DNA of 64,000 nucleotides from Apteryx mantelli (Eukaryota > Chordata > Aves > Apterygiformes > Apterygidae), in the NCBI RefSeq assembly GCF_036417845.1, contig NC_089980.1, positions 131,528,516 to 131,592,515 of the forward strand, written 5' to 3'. The notes beneath the pieces are model-generated. The model saw only the letters and a list, made by a program, of their open reading frames with translations, did no database searches and had not been told where the DNA came from. Below are positions 26,621 through 40,500 of this stretch, piece by piece. The position numbers and the translations under genes are program-made. Position 1 is the first letter of the stretch. Every line of letters starts with the position of its first letter.

Positions 26621-27379
26621 TACTTGCCATTTTCATATCTTGACCCAAAGACCATTTTCTAGTAAAATCTAACTTTAATCTAGCCCTTTCTAAAATATGT
26701 ATCTCTGCTTTTGCTGTGTTGCTGTTTGTCTCCAATGGAAGCCAGAGGGCTTGCAATTCTGTTTCAAAGCCCTTAAAATTAGTTGTTTTATCCGAAAACG
26801 AAGTTTATCGGTGGACTAAGAACATACTCGCAGAAGAAACAAATATATTTCCACATGCTTGAGTGGATATTTTCAGATCAAGTTTCTTTAGCCAACTTCC
26901 TGTAGTATGTCGGGTCCAGCTCCCCCTCAGCAAAGAGCCAACAGAAACAAACCATCAATTCAAGAACTGTTTTCCTCCATCTGTGTCAGCCTGCCCCCTG
27001 AGCGGATTTTATAGCCTGTAAAGGGTCTCCTGGGCGGCAGCCCGCCAATCACAGTGTCGCCAAGCCATCTTTCAAAACTCGTGTTTTGGAAAACAGATAT
27101 ATATGGGAAGAAAATCATTTGCGAAAGCAGAAGAGGTTCCTGGATTAGCTGCCATACACCATATGTGTGTGCAATAAATCAACGTGTATTTTATCTCTGT
27201 TTTGAACCCCACTGAGCAGTCAGCTGGTTCTACCTCTTGACCCTTTTCCCCTATTAATCTTGTATTTCCTAATGCGCTGCCCACCCTTGCCTGGATGCCA
27301 AGATCATCTTCATGAACTTAAATTTAATGACCGGTGAAACTGTGAGGTAAATCAGAATATGCTACCAATCAAAAATGCT

Positions 27380-28130
27380 CTTACTAACCCTGGATCAGTG
27401 ATTCCCTGCAGTCTGAGTGTATCTTCTTGTACACGGATGACTAGAATTGTAAAACATATTCCAGATGAGGCCTCACTGCTGTGCTGCCTTTCGCACTGGA
27501 TATACCTCACTGATGTATCTGAAGACTGCCCTGCTTCTTTTGATAACTGTATCACGTTTCTGAGTCATAGTTGTCCTGTAGTCACTTAACACGTGCAAGT
27601 CTTTGTCTTCCTCAGTTGTTTCCAGCTAATGAATATCCAGTATAGAACAGAAATTCTTGCTATAAATCCTGGAATATATGACTGTGCACTTCATATTAGT
27701 TCATTTAAATCCATTTTTATTGTTCTAGATGTTAAGGTCATCGAATTGCATGTGTGATATGCTATCCTCCATTGAAAATATTACTGACTTTGTGTCATAA
27801 GCAGATTTTATTAGTGTATCTCATCAGATCATTAATGAAACTTTTGGATTACCCTGAAGATCTTTCATGGGAAAATCCACGAGTAAATTTCCTCCATTTC
27901 CTTTTATTTTAGCATAACCATTTACTATCTTTCCTTTAGCTAACTCCTTAACCATCCTATATTTCTTCTATTAATCCCTATTCTCTGCAGTTGAATAAAT
28001 AATCTCCCCTGTGGCACCATTCCAGGTGTTGTACTGAGTTACAGGTATTTTAAATATTCTTCACATCCTTTGTGTGAATAACTATTCTTTTATGAAGGAA
28101 AGATACCAGGTTAGTCTGTCACATCTATGC
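27380..28130 (-). mobile_element. Ancient CR1/L3-like LINE fragment
   Basis: In minus orientation the text follows the CR1 reverse transcriptase 3' half. Landmarks on the plus strand are the TGACTTTGTGTCATAAGCAGA piece near 27787, CTAACTCCTTAACCATCC near 27941 and CCTGTGGCACCATTCCAGGTG near 28009, followed by AGGAAAGATACCAGGTTAG near 28098. All frames are broken. Age is clearly greater than that of the copies near 44-51 kb. Confidence 0.55.
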
Positions 28131-29079
28131 ATTGTAAGATGAATAGGTCTGTATTGCCTACGTCTTTATTTTCATTTTCTTAAACCCTTGATTTCAGCTC
28201 TTTGAATTGTGCCCCAGTGGTAATTTCAGCTTTGATACCCATTAGTCAGCCTGCTTTTGCCTTGCCCCCATATTCGTTATATGTGAGGAGAGAAAACTGG
28301 TAAATTATACAGACGTGGGGGGATCTGGCCAAGAAGACAATGAGAAAACAGTTAGGTGGTTGCAGGAAGAGCGCTGAAGAGGAATGAGAACTATAATTTT
28401 TCATGTTCAAAGCACTGTGCGTTCTTGAGCCTTGTGCAGCATTGCCACGGGTGGTAGTATTTGGGTTTGGCAGAAGCGGTCCTTTCCTGTCATGAGGCCT
28501 ATTGCTGCTACGATTCCTGTTTGATTTTTGATGGATCCCGATTTTATTGTGGTGGAGGTCTTACTAACTTTGCACGCCCTTATTTGAGACATTCCGATTG
28601 CAAACCTAACTGACCCATAGGAGAAGCATAAACCTGTAAAATAGTTTAAGGTGGAAGAGTTTGTATGTGCTCAGAGGTGATTAAATCCCAGTGCGGTTTG
28701 CTTTTATAGCTCGCAGAAGGACACCAGCACTTCAGATGATGTGATGCTAGGATTTCTCTACTCCTGGATACCCATTCAGATGGGTGCAACTAAAGTTTCA
28801 GATGCCCTCTAATGTGAGACGTTTTCTTTGCCCCCATGCTTGTGCTTCTATTACCTTTATGTTTGGGATGTTTTATTTTAACTCCAACCTTTACGTCCTT
28901 TGCAAGGTATGAAATCTTGGATTCATCTTAAACTTTACATGTTCCATTTCTCTCGCGTTGGTGTATCTGACAACCAAAAAACATCTGGTCCCGTGGAAGA
29001 TATCGCAAGTCCCCTGCGAACCCTGCTTGTCTGCTGTTGCTCAGTTTTAGAACATGGTCAGAATTTATCCTGAATGGAT

Positions 29080-29385
29080 CCTGCAACCTTTGCTCAAAAT
29101 CTTAAGCCCGCATTAATCACATCTTGTCTCGACTACTGCAGTTCTTTCTTTTATGGTCATCCTAAATCTCTTCCGTCTAAACTTCAGGATGCCTGACTAG
29201 TTTCTTACTCCAGGGAGCAGTCGTATCATCCTCCTCTTCCATCATTTTCATGGCTTCCTTTCTGTTGCTCCACCTGAGTCAAAACTGCCCTTTGGATTTC
29301 AAAAAGGTTCATGGACTTATTACAGCTAATCGTTACAGCTTGGTTTCTCCTTATCTCCTTGCTCATTTTACGCTGCCACCCTTAA
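29080..29385 (+). mobile_element. Degraded L2-like LINE reverse transcriptase C-terminus
   Basis: Conceptual plus-strand translation gives SRLDYCSSFFYG, then KLQDA, then PLPSFSWLPFCC, then VKTALWISKRFMDLL. This follows the order LDYCN..LYG..KLQ...HWLP...RI.FK..L...K.LHGL known from the C-terminal part of L2/Jockey-type LINE polymerases. Frame breaks and stop codons occur between the blocks. Avian genomes carry few such remnants compared with CR1. Confidence 0.5.
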
Positions 29386-32300
29386 TGCACCCCCCACCCT
29401 TCTTTATCTCTATCCATGTATTTGTATTAAAAAACTTTATTGCCATGTTTTGATCCTTTCTATTCTTCTCCCACCTCTGTATAAAAGATTGTTTATTTTA
29501 TAGCTGACCTTGGCAATAAAGTTTCCCGTGGTAAATTGTACGAAGATGCTGTAAAAATACAAATTGACTTGCATACAATTATTGGTGAGTGTTAAGAAAA
29601 GGAAATCATGATGACTAATTGCTGAAAATGTATTTATTTCCTGTTGAATTATGCAACATATGCTCTCAATGATACAGACTTCTGACATCATATGGCTTGT
29701 GAGCAAAATGCAGGAATTTTAAGATACTCTTCGAATTAAGATGAATCTTGTTCCTCCTAAAGAGGTTTGCCTAAATGCCATTAATTTCAAATCTAGATTG
29801 GCTTTATTTCCACTGTAATTAGCTTTTGAATGAGGCTTGTTTAAATATTCTGCAGCTGTTTCTTTTCTGGGGGAAAACAATGATAAAAGTATCTTTCTGC
29901 AAAATGAAACAGAAACAAATCTGTGACAGATTTTCATCTTTCTTTTTTCTTGTTAAATAATATCTTCTTATTGCGTCTGTCTGTCTGCCCTCCCACACTA
30001 TCCTGAATCACAAGTCTGTATGCGATGAAAGAGCAATAATATTTGCTTTTCAGGGTTGAATGATCAAGTCACCTCTGGTGGCTGAATGCTATTACACAAG
30101 TGATAGTGCAGTGACATTTTCAAAGCGTGAGTGATCATGTTTTTCTTTTACGGCTGCGGGATGCAAAGAATATAAATTCTGATAGTACTGCATGGACATG
30201 ACTTCAGAGAAGCTATAGGTAGGTTAGAACTAGCAGAATAAACAAAGGTTTTGAAGAATATTTAGTAAATAGACATTATGAATTATTAAGTCATTTACCT
30301 TCTGTTTTATATTATGGTTTTCTAAGCAGAACTGGAAATTTTATGTATGTAAATAATGTTTCCGCACAGCAAAGTTCATAATCGACCATTAATTATTGCT
30401 ACGCTTTTAGCTCTAATGGCTTAAACTTTCCTTTTATGTTTTTAATGCGCAGATATGGTTATGCAGCATGGATCATTTTTATATTTTATAGTACAAGAGA
30501 TTTCTCAATCAGGATTGAGCCTCTGCTGTGCTGGGGATTATACAAACACTTAAGAAGACGTGCACTTGGCACAAAAAGCTGACAGCTAATGGCCATATTA
30601 TTGACTGGACTGCAGCGTTCCTAAAGTTTAGGATGTTTTCCACAGGCTGATATTTATATCGTAAGGCAATAAAGCTATTTCCTGACTTTTTGCACTGTGA
30701 ACGCAGAGCCTGGCTGGAACCCACAGCCCAGCTGGTTTCTGAGCTCACAGAGTGCTAATCAGCTCCTGAAGGAGGAACAAGGTTCAGATGTCTGAATCCA
30801 AACTAATCAAAACAGCTATTTTATGAGCAAATTATTAGCTGCCTATGAAGCAAATATTTCCCTGTCTGGAGGCCTTTTTGTCATCAGTCTATTTATCATT
30901 ATTTTTTGGCATCCAGCTGTGATCCTGTTAGGTTTCAGAAGCAGGGTTGAACTACGCAAGGCGTTTGATGCGAGACTTCCACAGAAGAGCTGCATGTGCC
31001 TGAAAGACGTTAAGTGGCACTTTTTCTGCGTCATTATAATGTGGTGCCAGAGTTGCTCTCTGCTGGCTCAATGTGAAACCGACCTGTTTAGATAAATAAG
31101 AGACTTCCTTTCCAAATGTAGTTAGTCTGGCAATATTTTATAAGCACTAAATTTTCTTTGTTTCCGAAGAGGAAAACAGGAAAATTAATTCTTACTGCTT
31201 GTGCAAGCAAACATGTGCACAGTGACTTTCAGATCTTAGATTAATGTTAGGTGTCACAGTCAGAACTACTCTTTGGAAAGGTTAATCCAATAGAATCCAA
31301 CAGATAGGGCTCCTTGCTAAATAAATAAGTGAATTTACGTTAAGAAATCAGAATTAATTTGAATCTGCTGTAGAGCACAAGAGTTTATTTTTTGGCAAAT
31401 AAAATCCTAAATTATTTAAAATGGACATGTTTGCTTTTTTCAGCAGAATTTGTATAATATATTCAAGTTAAATTATTGACTAATTCAGATCAAAAGCTTT
31501 GCTTTCATCCAGAGTGCCTAACATACTAAAATCTGCTAAAATGCCAAGTAAACAATTGCTAAAAAGTAATGAATATATTTGAATTTAGTCACAATTCCCT
31601 TAATGAATGTTTTAAGAGTGGTGCTTAGATGCGTATATATGGATCCCTTTAAAATAAAAGGAAGTCATTATTGTATATCTGTGAATCAAATTTTATTGAG
31701 ACATACATACTTCAGCATCATCACTGTAATAACTCCATTAATTTGACATAATGGTGCTTAAAGTGCAATAGACAAGAATACATTTATAATTGGCACCTAC
31801 GTCCTGAAAGGGACCTCAGCTTCAGCAGCAGCATGACCAAAAATATTATCATTATAATATTAGTGTTACTGCTAGCATCACTTAAGAGTGATAAATAATT
31901 GCCCAGCCTGTATTCTTTAGTCAGTTGAAATTCTTACTGATGTCAGCAGGACTTTTGCCAAAATAAGGATGAGATAGGAACATGATGATTTGACATTCAC
32001 CTATTTATTTAATGAAATAATTACATTTTGACATTTTTTTCAGAAAATTTGAAGTAGTAATACTTTTTTTACAGATTGATTATGTCCAGTTGTGTGAAGA
32101 CTGGCAAAAGAAATAAGCCAAATTCATATCACTCCCATTTGAATTTTCTGTAGGTTGAGATTCAGTACTTTGATTCAGCCTTCATGAGATCCCAGCTACC
32201 TCCAAACTTTGGATTTGAGCTTGAGTTTGAATTTATCGGGTTGCTGATGAGGATGGTTACTGTACCACCCAGCTCAGGCTCATCTCTATACTGAACTAAT

Positions 32301-32650
32301 ATATAAACCTTTTGTACATTAATGACCGTTTGGCTCTGTTCTCTTCTTTGATAGATACACACAGAGTCAGCAAGTATCCAAGACAGTTGTGCACAATCAA
32401 AGAAAGAAGAACAGACCCAGATCTTCCATATGAAGTATCCTGTAAGTTACCCACATAGTCCTTAGTTATTGTTTCAATGACAAATTATAATACCTTTTTA
32501 AATTAAGCTTGATGTCAGACTCAGATTACATTTCTAATTGGTTAATAAGAATTAAACTGCATCCTCTTGATTTAAAAATAAATAAATAAAAGATTTTTTT
32601 TTAAATTGCAGTGCCCTATCGTAATATTTCTAAGTTGATGAAAAAGTTAC

Positions 32651-34567
32651 CTGGTAAGTGATGTAAACAACAGGCGGTTCCTCTGAACATGGGTAGGCTA
32701 AAGATATCCTCTTCCCATTTTTAGTGAAGTTTGTTAGTTCAGAAAGACTCAGTTGTAATTCACTGAAGCTCCCACAAAGTCTCTCTAGATTCCTAGAGAT
32801 GTGACTCATTCCTCTTTCATTTGGCAAGTTGTTATTTTTAGGAGAACTTGATGTTTCTTGGATCACATTGAACTGCGCTTTAGGAGAAGTTGGTCTGTTG
32901 GAAAGCCTGGTAGGTGTTCTGAAACCAAGAAGAGCCACTGAACGATTGATGATAGGTTCAGCATCCAAGGCAACTGAGGGGTCACCTGGGAACCTTTTTT
33001 CATCCTGGTCACTCACACTTGATGAAGAGCTCTGTTCATAACTAGGGCTCTTTACTTCTTCTATGAGTCTTCTCCTGCCACTAGGAGATTGAATAACCGT
33101 GCTCTGTGGCACTAGCAGCTCCCTGCTTTGAGCTTGGTCTTCTGTGGCAATATTTTGAAAGAACTTTCTTTTTCCAGGTATATTCACAGAGGATTCAAAG
33201 TTATAAAACATATTCTGGTTAGTCTCAGGCAGTGCTGAAGAATCTTCTTCAAACATCAATTCTTTGATCATTAAACGCATTACATACCTGTCTGAACTCG
33301 AAGATGGAATGAGACAAGGCTCAGGGAACTTTTGTTTTCCAATCAGAATCAATAGGAGTTTTTCAGTCAAAAAGCATAAGCCCTTTGGTCTTTCATTTTT
33401 TTCCAGCTGGATTTGTTGAATATGGGGCATGCAAGAAGAGGTTACTGAATACACCAAAACAATATTAGAAGTATTAGAGGCTACTGCCACAATCTGAGCT
33501 CTAAGGTCAAAAGCTATTATATCAGGAACCAGAATACCTGGGATAGTGCCTTTTCTGGTGGTGGTTACCTTCCTCTCAAAAGTCACCAAGATCAGGTAAG
33601 AAGAATCCTGACCATTTATTGATGCGTAGTCTTTGCGTTTCAGAGTAATCAGAGGCCCAGGATCAGACCTCCGATGGTTTGCAAGAATATTGGTTAAAGC
33701 CACAGGACCCGATGAAGAAGATGCTACTGAATCCACAGTGACTGATCTATCTGAATCTGTAGACTTTCTTCGAAGGTCCGTGGAGTATTCCTCGTCACCA
33801 AGCGCCAGAGTAGACTGTGAGAGTAAAGAGCCAGTTTCAGTACCAGATGGCACGTCAAATGTAATGCCTGCATTCAAACCACAGATCTTATCTAAAGGAA
33901 GCTCAGTAGCTACAGCAATTTGGAAATCCTGTGTGGCTTCTATAGCACAGATATAACCTCCCACATCAAATATTGGGCAAAAGGAGCAGGCATTTAGAGT
34001 TTTCTGAGTATTATCCCATATATAGGAATGAAGGGCACTGCCTATAGCAACTACTAAACGGTTACCATTCTTAGTCCAGCAAGCACAGTGGATAAGCCCA
34101 CTGCTTTTGATATCTGCTTTCACCCTGGTATTGTCAGAACGAACAGTATGCAGGACTGAAGCATCTCTTTTTGTAAGCACAGCCAGGACCTCCTTCTTTG
34201 GATGCCACACACAGCCCTGGGAAAGCAGTGGAAAGGGCTCACCAATTTCACAAGTCTGAGAAATCAAGGGTTTGTTCTTCTCTGCAGTGCTGTAGCCCAG
34301 CTGCCAAATGCTAACATGCTTTTTATGCTGAACAGCAAGCAAAGCTGGGATGTCTGTAGAGCAGCATGGGCCCCAGTAAAGCCCATGCACATGTTCAAAT
34401 TGACCAACAACACTTGAGTCTCCAAACTTTAGTTCTCCATTATGATAGTACAGATCAGTCAGTACCACTTGCTTCCCATCTGTCCAGGCAATTCCATGCA
34501 TGGGGTGGATGGCCTGATATAAAGCGTTAAGGCCAGTTCTCAGCAGTTTCGCCTTTCCCAGCTCCAT
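32651..34567 (-). CDS. WDCP: WDCP copy B, large first coding exon (639 codons)
   Basis: The exon encodes the propeller-like and coiled-coil parts of a second WDCP protein. The start [14 protein letters not shown] at 34567 is identical to that of copy A, and 54 of the first 60 residues match copy A; similarity falls in the serine-rich middle (about residues 255-310 and 480-560). Visible pieces are [14 protein letters not shown] (24-37), [15 protein letters not shown] (about 148), [15 protein letters not shown] (about 183) and a coiled coil near residues 590-620 ([19 protein letters not shown]). It ends in ITYQ with donor GT at 32650, phase 0 as in copy A. The frame is uninterrupted. A candidate acceptor CACCAG or AGACAG lies 13-20 nt upstream of the ATG, so a noncoding first exon is likely. 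Its place is unknown; the FKBP1B CpG island is one candidate since human WDCP and FKBP1B are head-to-head. Confidence 0.95.
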
Positions 34568-37500
34568 CTTTTTAAGCTTTCTGTCTACTGGTGATTATTC
34601 CAAAGTAGAGAATCCATGGAATTCATTTGCAGATCATGATGAGGAAAATAATGTCTTTGACTGCCTTCCCTTCCTTCCCAGAATCAAACTGTTTTTTCTG
34701 CTACTAGTCCAAGAGTCTGTATTGTGAACTCCCTCTCAGTAAGCCTGCAGCTGCTCTTCTAAGTATAAATCCATGTGAAAGCTGCTTTTACTATGTCTTC
34801 CCTGGGAGGAGTTATCATCTTCATGTGATGGCTAACAAGGTTTAGCTAATTACTGTGCATTTTCGTAGAAGTCTATTTTTATCTCTTCACTGCTGGGAGT
34901 ATATTTAAAAATAACTCTTTAATACGTTGACCTTCAGTGAATGAAGGTCTTGTTTGGTGAACATAGGAGAGAGATCGTATGCTGTCAAACCTGGGTAATA
35001 AGCTACAGCCTGAAATAATGACCTGACACTTCTTTCAGCCAGCCTTTGAAGGGTAAAAGATTTAAACATTTCTGAGAACTGTACAAGGCAGATTGCAATC
35101 TTTGATGGACAGCACCTTTCAAAGATATAAGATCCTTAGTGGCTACTGAAAAGAAAGTCAGAAAGGGAAATCATACTCTGTTCTGTCAGTAGTTACGGGA
35201 GAATGAAGGAAGATGAGATTTAAAAAAACAAAATATGCTAGAAACAAAGGCAGCTGACTAGTGTTCATTTTTTTGTGTCAGATTTCCTAGCTACAGGTAT
35301 ATATTGATTTCTTTCTTTGGCTTCCTAGCCACCTCTGTCTGAGGACTGCTTCCTCATCATAGAGCCTACAGCCCAAACTGCAAAGAGGAAGCCAAAATTT
35401 TCCTGTTTTCCCAAGCTCTGGAGTATCTACAGCATGTAACATAACATCATGCAAAGATCCTTGAGCTAGCAACCCCCCCACAAATAACAGGGTTAGCAGT
35501 GTGGTGATATGAGGGCACGCCAGTTTGGTTCAGCTGTATTGTTTCACGACCGGAGCTGGAATACCTCAGGTGTCTTCATTCTGCCCTCCTCGGCACATCC
35601 TTTTCTGGGGTTAGTTTGCAAGAGTCTGGGTATCAGTGAATGTAAATATTCAGGGTGGGATTCAGTACTTAGATATAAGCAAACATTACTATTATAAACA
35701 CGGTAGGCTATCTGAGACATACACACAGGGCTGGTAGATGTGGCATAAGACTTACAGAAGTGCAGTGGCATTCTGGAGTGGCAGCTGATAACAAGATAGT
35801 AGGTGGTCCCTAGGCTGTCTAAAATGGCGTTAGATCCTCATAAATAGGTAACTTAATCCCATCCTCAGCATCTTTTTGTAATTTTTGATTTGCTGGGATC
35901 TCCTTTCTACTCTTGTTCATCTGGATGTACCTTGTGTCTTTTGCTGTTTGCACACTAATGTGAATAAATTTCACCTGGGCAGAAAAGGCCTTCAAATGAT
36001 TAGTATAAGTATGTTTAAAAATGTAAGACTTAACTATATGCATTCTGCATCTTTACTGATTTATACTATACATGTATTTTATAGTACTACCAGGGAATAG
36101 CAGACCTCTTCTTCAAGGCTGTTCGATCACCGTTGTAAGAATTTTTTTAGTATCCTCTTTCCAGGTATATTTACTGAGGATGGTGAGCACTACAAAAGAA
36201 CTCCCAAATTTATGTAAAGTACTCATATTCTCATTCACAACTAGTTGTTTCTTGTAGATTATTTCATGAAGATTGCATTTCAAATCAAAACTATTTTACC
36301 TTCATCAAAGACAAGTCAACAGTGATGACTGGAACAGATGAAAATTAGAGCACTAAATACACAGGTTAGAAGATCACTTTCTATGCAAGATTTCTGAATT
36401 TTTGGTGCCTGTCTGTGCTTGCAGGCAAACCATCCTTTTTACTAATTTTACTTTACAGATTGCTGCCACAGATGCTCAGGTCACACTTAGATGCTACACT
36501 GCCATACCTGTTAGATTAGGAACTTGGACAATTCTGTGCTTCCACAAAGTGGTAGCAGGATTATTCTGTCATATATGGTGATAGCTTTTTTATGGATAGT
36601 GATTATAATGAATAAAGACTGAAATTACCTTAAAATACAATCCCAGCAGCTCCACAAACTTGTAGAGTTTATATTAGATATTTTTGTTTTGCTTTAAATT
36701 AATGCTAGTTAGCTGCTTTGCTGTCTTCTGAATCTATTTTACTAACACTGATAAAGCTATTCTTTAGCTTAGTCATCTCATCTACATTCTGAATGGCACT
36801 TTAAATATCAAAACAAACTGTGTTGCAGCTGGATTCTAACAACTTAAAATGGGTTTTGGATGCAGAAGCTCAGTATGACTGAAACATTCAAATGATGTTT
36901 CACTAAAGATGTTACTTGTTCTGCCAGACGTCTTGAGATCATGGACTACTTGTGGAATATTGGACTCTCTTTGCTGTTTTTTAATTTCATCATCTCTCAT
37001 AGCATGTATCTGCTGTTCAACAGTGTCTGTGACATTATCAGAGGGAGATACAGGACAGAATCTGTGATATTTGCCAGTAACAAGATCATCCTCAATTTTG
37101 GAATTAAGGATGTCTCACAGACACTGAGGCCTTGAAAAATATTTGTAACAGAGCCATGATGACCTTTTCATCTAGCTGTGAAAGCATTAGGAAAAAGGGC
37201 TTAGTCTGTACTTACGTACTTATGTTTATTGCTAGTTAACTCTCCAAGATACTCAGAAATTAAAATGATAGCATCAGTAAAGTTTCACTGACATGGTAGT
37301 GAGGTAGCTCTGAAGCCACAGGATACACTGGTTTCATAAAGAGGTGTTTCTACATTGTCCAGTGCTAAGATCTTTTTTTCTCAAGCTCTAGCACCTTTAT
37401 TTTCACTAAGCCAATTCACCTTCTGTTTCCTATCACATTTCATCTTTACGCCTTGTGGTAGAATTTTTCAAGAAAATTGGAAGAAAATCAGTAAAGATGT

Positions 37501-40500
37501 TTAGTAGACACAGAGTTACACAGTTCATTTAAGTCAAAGGATAGATTCAGAGATCTCTGATTGCAAAGAATCTTTGTATACAGCTTCAGCAAATGTGAGA
37601 TGAGGCCTACAGAGAAGCCAGACTCATGGAGAGACGCTGAAGAGTTGGCCATGGCCTTTTTTTTAACTCTCTATAGCTCTACATTCCTTGGAATCTGCAG
37701 AGTTTGGACAAGCCACAAGCTCTATCCTGTAGCAGTTGAGTTTGAACCCCAGGCACCACTGGAATAACGTTTGAGGATCTCAGGGAAAAATTCTTCCCAT
37801 GATTCCTTCTATGGGTTTTTCAGTGGGAGGGAGTAATGTGGGCAAGAGACTTCCATGCCAAGTGGATAATCTAGTACCTTCATAAACACCATTGATGGAG
37901 AAACTAATTTGAGATAAGATTAACTTTCAGAGTGTGTCTTAAAAAAACTATGTAAACAGTGCAAGACTTCCAAAATTTATAAAGGAAAAAAACCATAAGA
38001 AGTTATGGCTTGATTGCAGAGCTTGAACAAGTTATGCTCTGAATCAAATCAGGTTCCAGATGCAGGCACAAGGTGAATGAAAGAATGAACTTTTGTTTGG
38101 CTCAGCTTCCTTTTTGAAAAACAGGATAAAGATGGAGGGGGCAAAACAAGTTCCCCTCATTCAGCTAGCATATTTTTCTGAAAACTGGTAAATCATTTAA
38201 ATAATATTTTTACATGACCTTGGTGTGCACAGATCTATATAGCACATACACACAAAATAAAGACTTGTAATTGAAAACTGTCGAGGCAGTACTACAGTTT
38301 TCCTTTGAGACCTGACTAGAACTGCAATGAGAAGAGTAATCTGTTGTAATCTGAGACACTCCAGTGAGAGACCACAGTCTTTACGCTGATAATGAGCTAG
38401 ATTCTGATCCTATTAGCGTCCCTGCAGCCTTTGGTTAATTTTGGCACAATTGAGACCAGAATGTCACCCATGGTCTAAACAGAGTGTTTCAGCTGATGGC
38501 CCCTTGGCTGGATCTGTCCTGCAGAATGATTCCAGCCAGCGTCTGTTGCTTTGGAGGAGATGGTTGTTAAAGTAGCACACAAAGTCCAAAACCAAACACC
38601 GTCTACTGAGCTGTACATAGCTATTAGCTAGCGGCAGTGAGTTCCCGTAGTTCACAATAGATGTTGGAAAATTAAATCTAGCCCTCGTTGTTGCAGAGGT
38701 TGAGCTACCTTTGTTTATAATATTGATTTTGTATCTTGTAAGATGTGCTGTTTTCTTCCATTACTATACTTACTGTTCACCTGTCTTGGGAAATGGTGAA
38801 ACCTTTTGTATTTAATATGAATCAGAGCTAATGAGGTCCAGGCTCTTAAATGTATTTACATGCCTATTTCCTGCTGAATCCAGTAGGAGTTAGGTATCTA
38901 AATATTTCTGTGGATCTGAGCCCAGTGCCTTGCTGGAAAAGCTGAGATTCAGATTTCATTTTCTTCTTTGTTCATGGTAAAATAACTCTTTCTGGGCTAA
39001 ATCTCACTTCAAATTAATTAAATTGATGGTAATATTCCTGATGACTTAAAAAGATGACAGATACAGCTCAATATGTAATAAAAACTTCACAGTAATAATT
39101 TTTCTAATAGTAACAACTCACATTTCTAAAATGTCTAATGTTTTGTGATATACTTACTTCAAAATTATTTCTATTTAAAGCTACCTATCATGATTTCAAC
39201 AGTTTTAGTTGATATATCATTTAGTTCAATACTTTCAAGAAGCTTGAGTAATGTATTTATTTTTCCACACTGACATTTCCTTGCCTTGAGATCTGATTTA
39301 AAAAAATAGTTACCTGTCACAAGCTAACTGGAACAGAATGTGAAAATGATGCACAGTTAATAAAGATACAAAATATGCAATCTGTCGGAGCAGATCTACT
39401 GATCACACTATGTAAATCAGCATTCTTTTGACGGTGATATGTCTATGTGCTGTTACTGCTCTCAGAACAAGATTTAACTCACTGTTCTGCTAGCAAGCTT
39501 TTGTATGTGTGTGGCAAGTAAAGTGGGAAAGATCTAACAGCAGACTGTAATTTTTAACATAAATATATTTAAGCAATCTGTTAAGAAGTTTGGCTATTTC
39601 AAAAATACATGTTTATATAATATAGAAGTAAAGCCCTGAGCTTTTTGATGCAGGCTATATACAAACTAAGGAGACTCTAGACTGAAAGTCACAGCTTCCG
39701 TGTAAGATTATTTCTTTTGCACTTGAAGTCCCACAGTCTTAGCCTTCTGGAGTGACTGCCTAGGCCAGATATAACTGGCCAGCTTGATCTGTCATCTGCT
39801 AAATAAAGGTATCTGGTATGGAGACTCATATGATGCAGGACTGACCGTTAAAATGCGGACAAAAGTTTTGCAGCTCCTTGTAGCTCCACACTCAGTGATG
39901 CCCTCCTAGAGGGAACCCTCCAAAGGCAGTAAGTAATTAGCTGTGGCCAATCCTCTGACATGACCTGCAGCTCTCTGAAATCTGCCTGGGCGTCAGGCAT
40001 GCTCCTTTCCGTCATATTATTCCAAGCTGAGGATAGGTACTGTCCATGAATCCCACAGGAGTGAGTTGTCAACAGGCCTCTTGATATTTGTGGTACTTGG
40101 AACTTCCTCTCCTCTGTTATATAAAGGCAAGTGTCATGCAATAGTAACACAGCAGTACAGCAAGTTTGGGGAAGCAGAGCTGGCTGAGGATTCATTAGTC
40201 ACCCAAGCTTCCCCTTTTGCAGTTTAGAGTAGGACCCTCACGGCTCGCTGGGGTGGGGAGAAGAGAACCAAACCCTCTTTTCAGAAGGCCACTTTTCTCT
40301 TGCTCTCAGCAAGGTTGTCTGGTTCAAGTTTTTTCTGGCTTTCACAATGCTAAAGCAAAATAGGTGAGGAATCAGGAAGGAAAGCACAGAAAAAGAGATT
40401 ATTTAAACATGGTCACAGAGGATGAGATTTATTTCACTTTTAATTGTAGGGATGTGATTTTTCTCACAAGTTAACCCACCTACATTGAGGTATATATTTA

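Larger units (their letters stand above)
24214..32650 (-). other. First coding intron of WDCP copy B
   Basis: An 8.4-kb intron, AT-rich, bounded by a GTAACT donor at 32650 and the acceptor at 24214. It contains a MIR-like remnant (26.49-26.62 kb), an old CR1 in minus orientation (27.38-28.13 kb) and an L2-like reverse transcriptase remnant (29.08-29.38 kb). No nested gene was recognised. Confidence 0.8.

Noticed and set aside
20151-34567. Copy B as a processed pseudogene of WDCP
   Set aside because: It retains introns at the same positions and phases as copy A and has no poly-A tail, so it is a genomic duplicate.
316-34567. The two WDCP copies as two haplotypes wrongly placed in tandem
   Set aside because: Protein divergence is far beyond allelic variation, intron lengths differ several-fold and the flanking sequences are unrelated.
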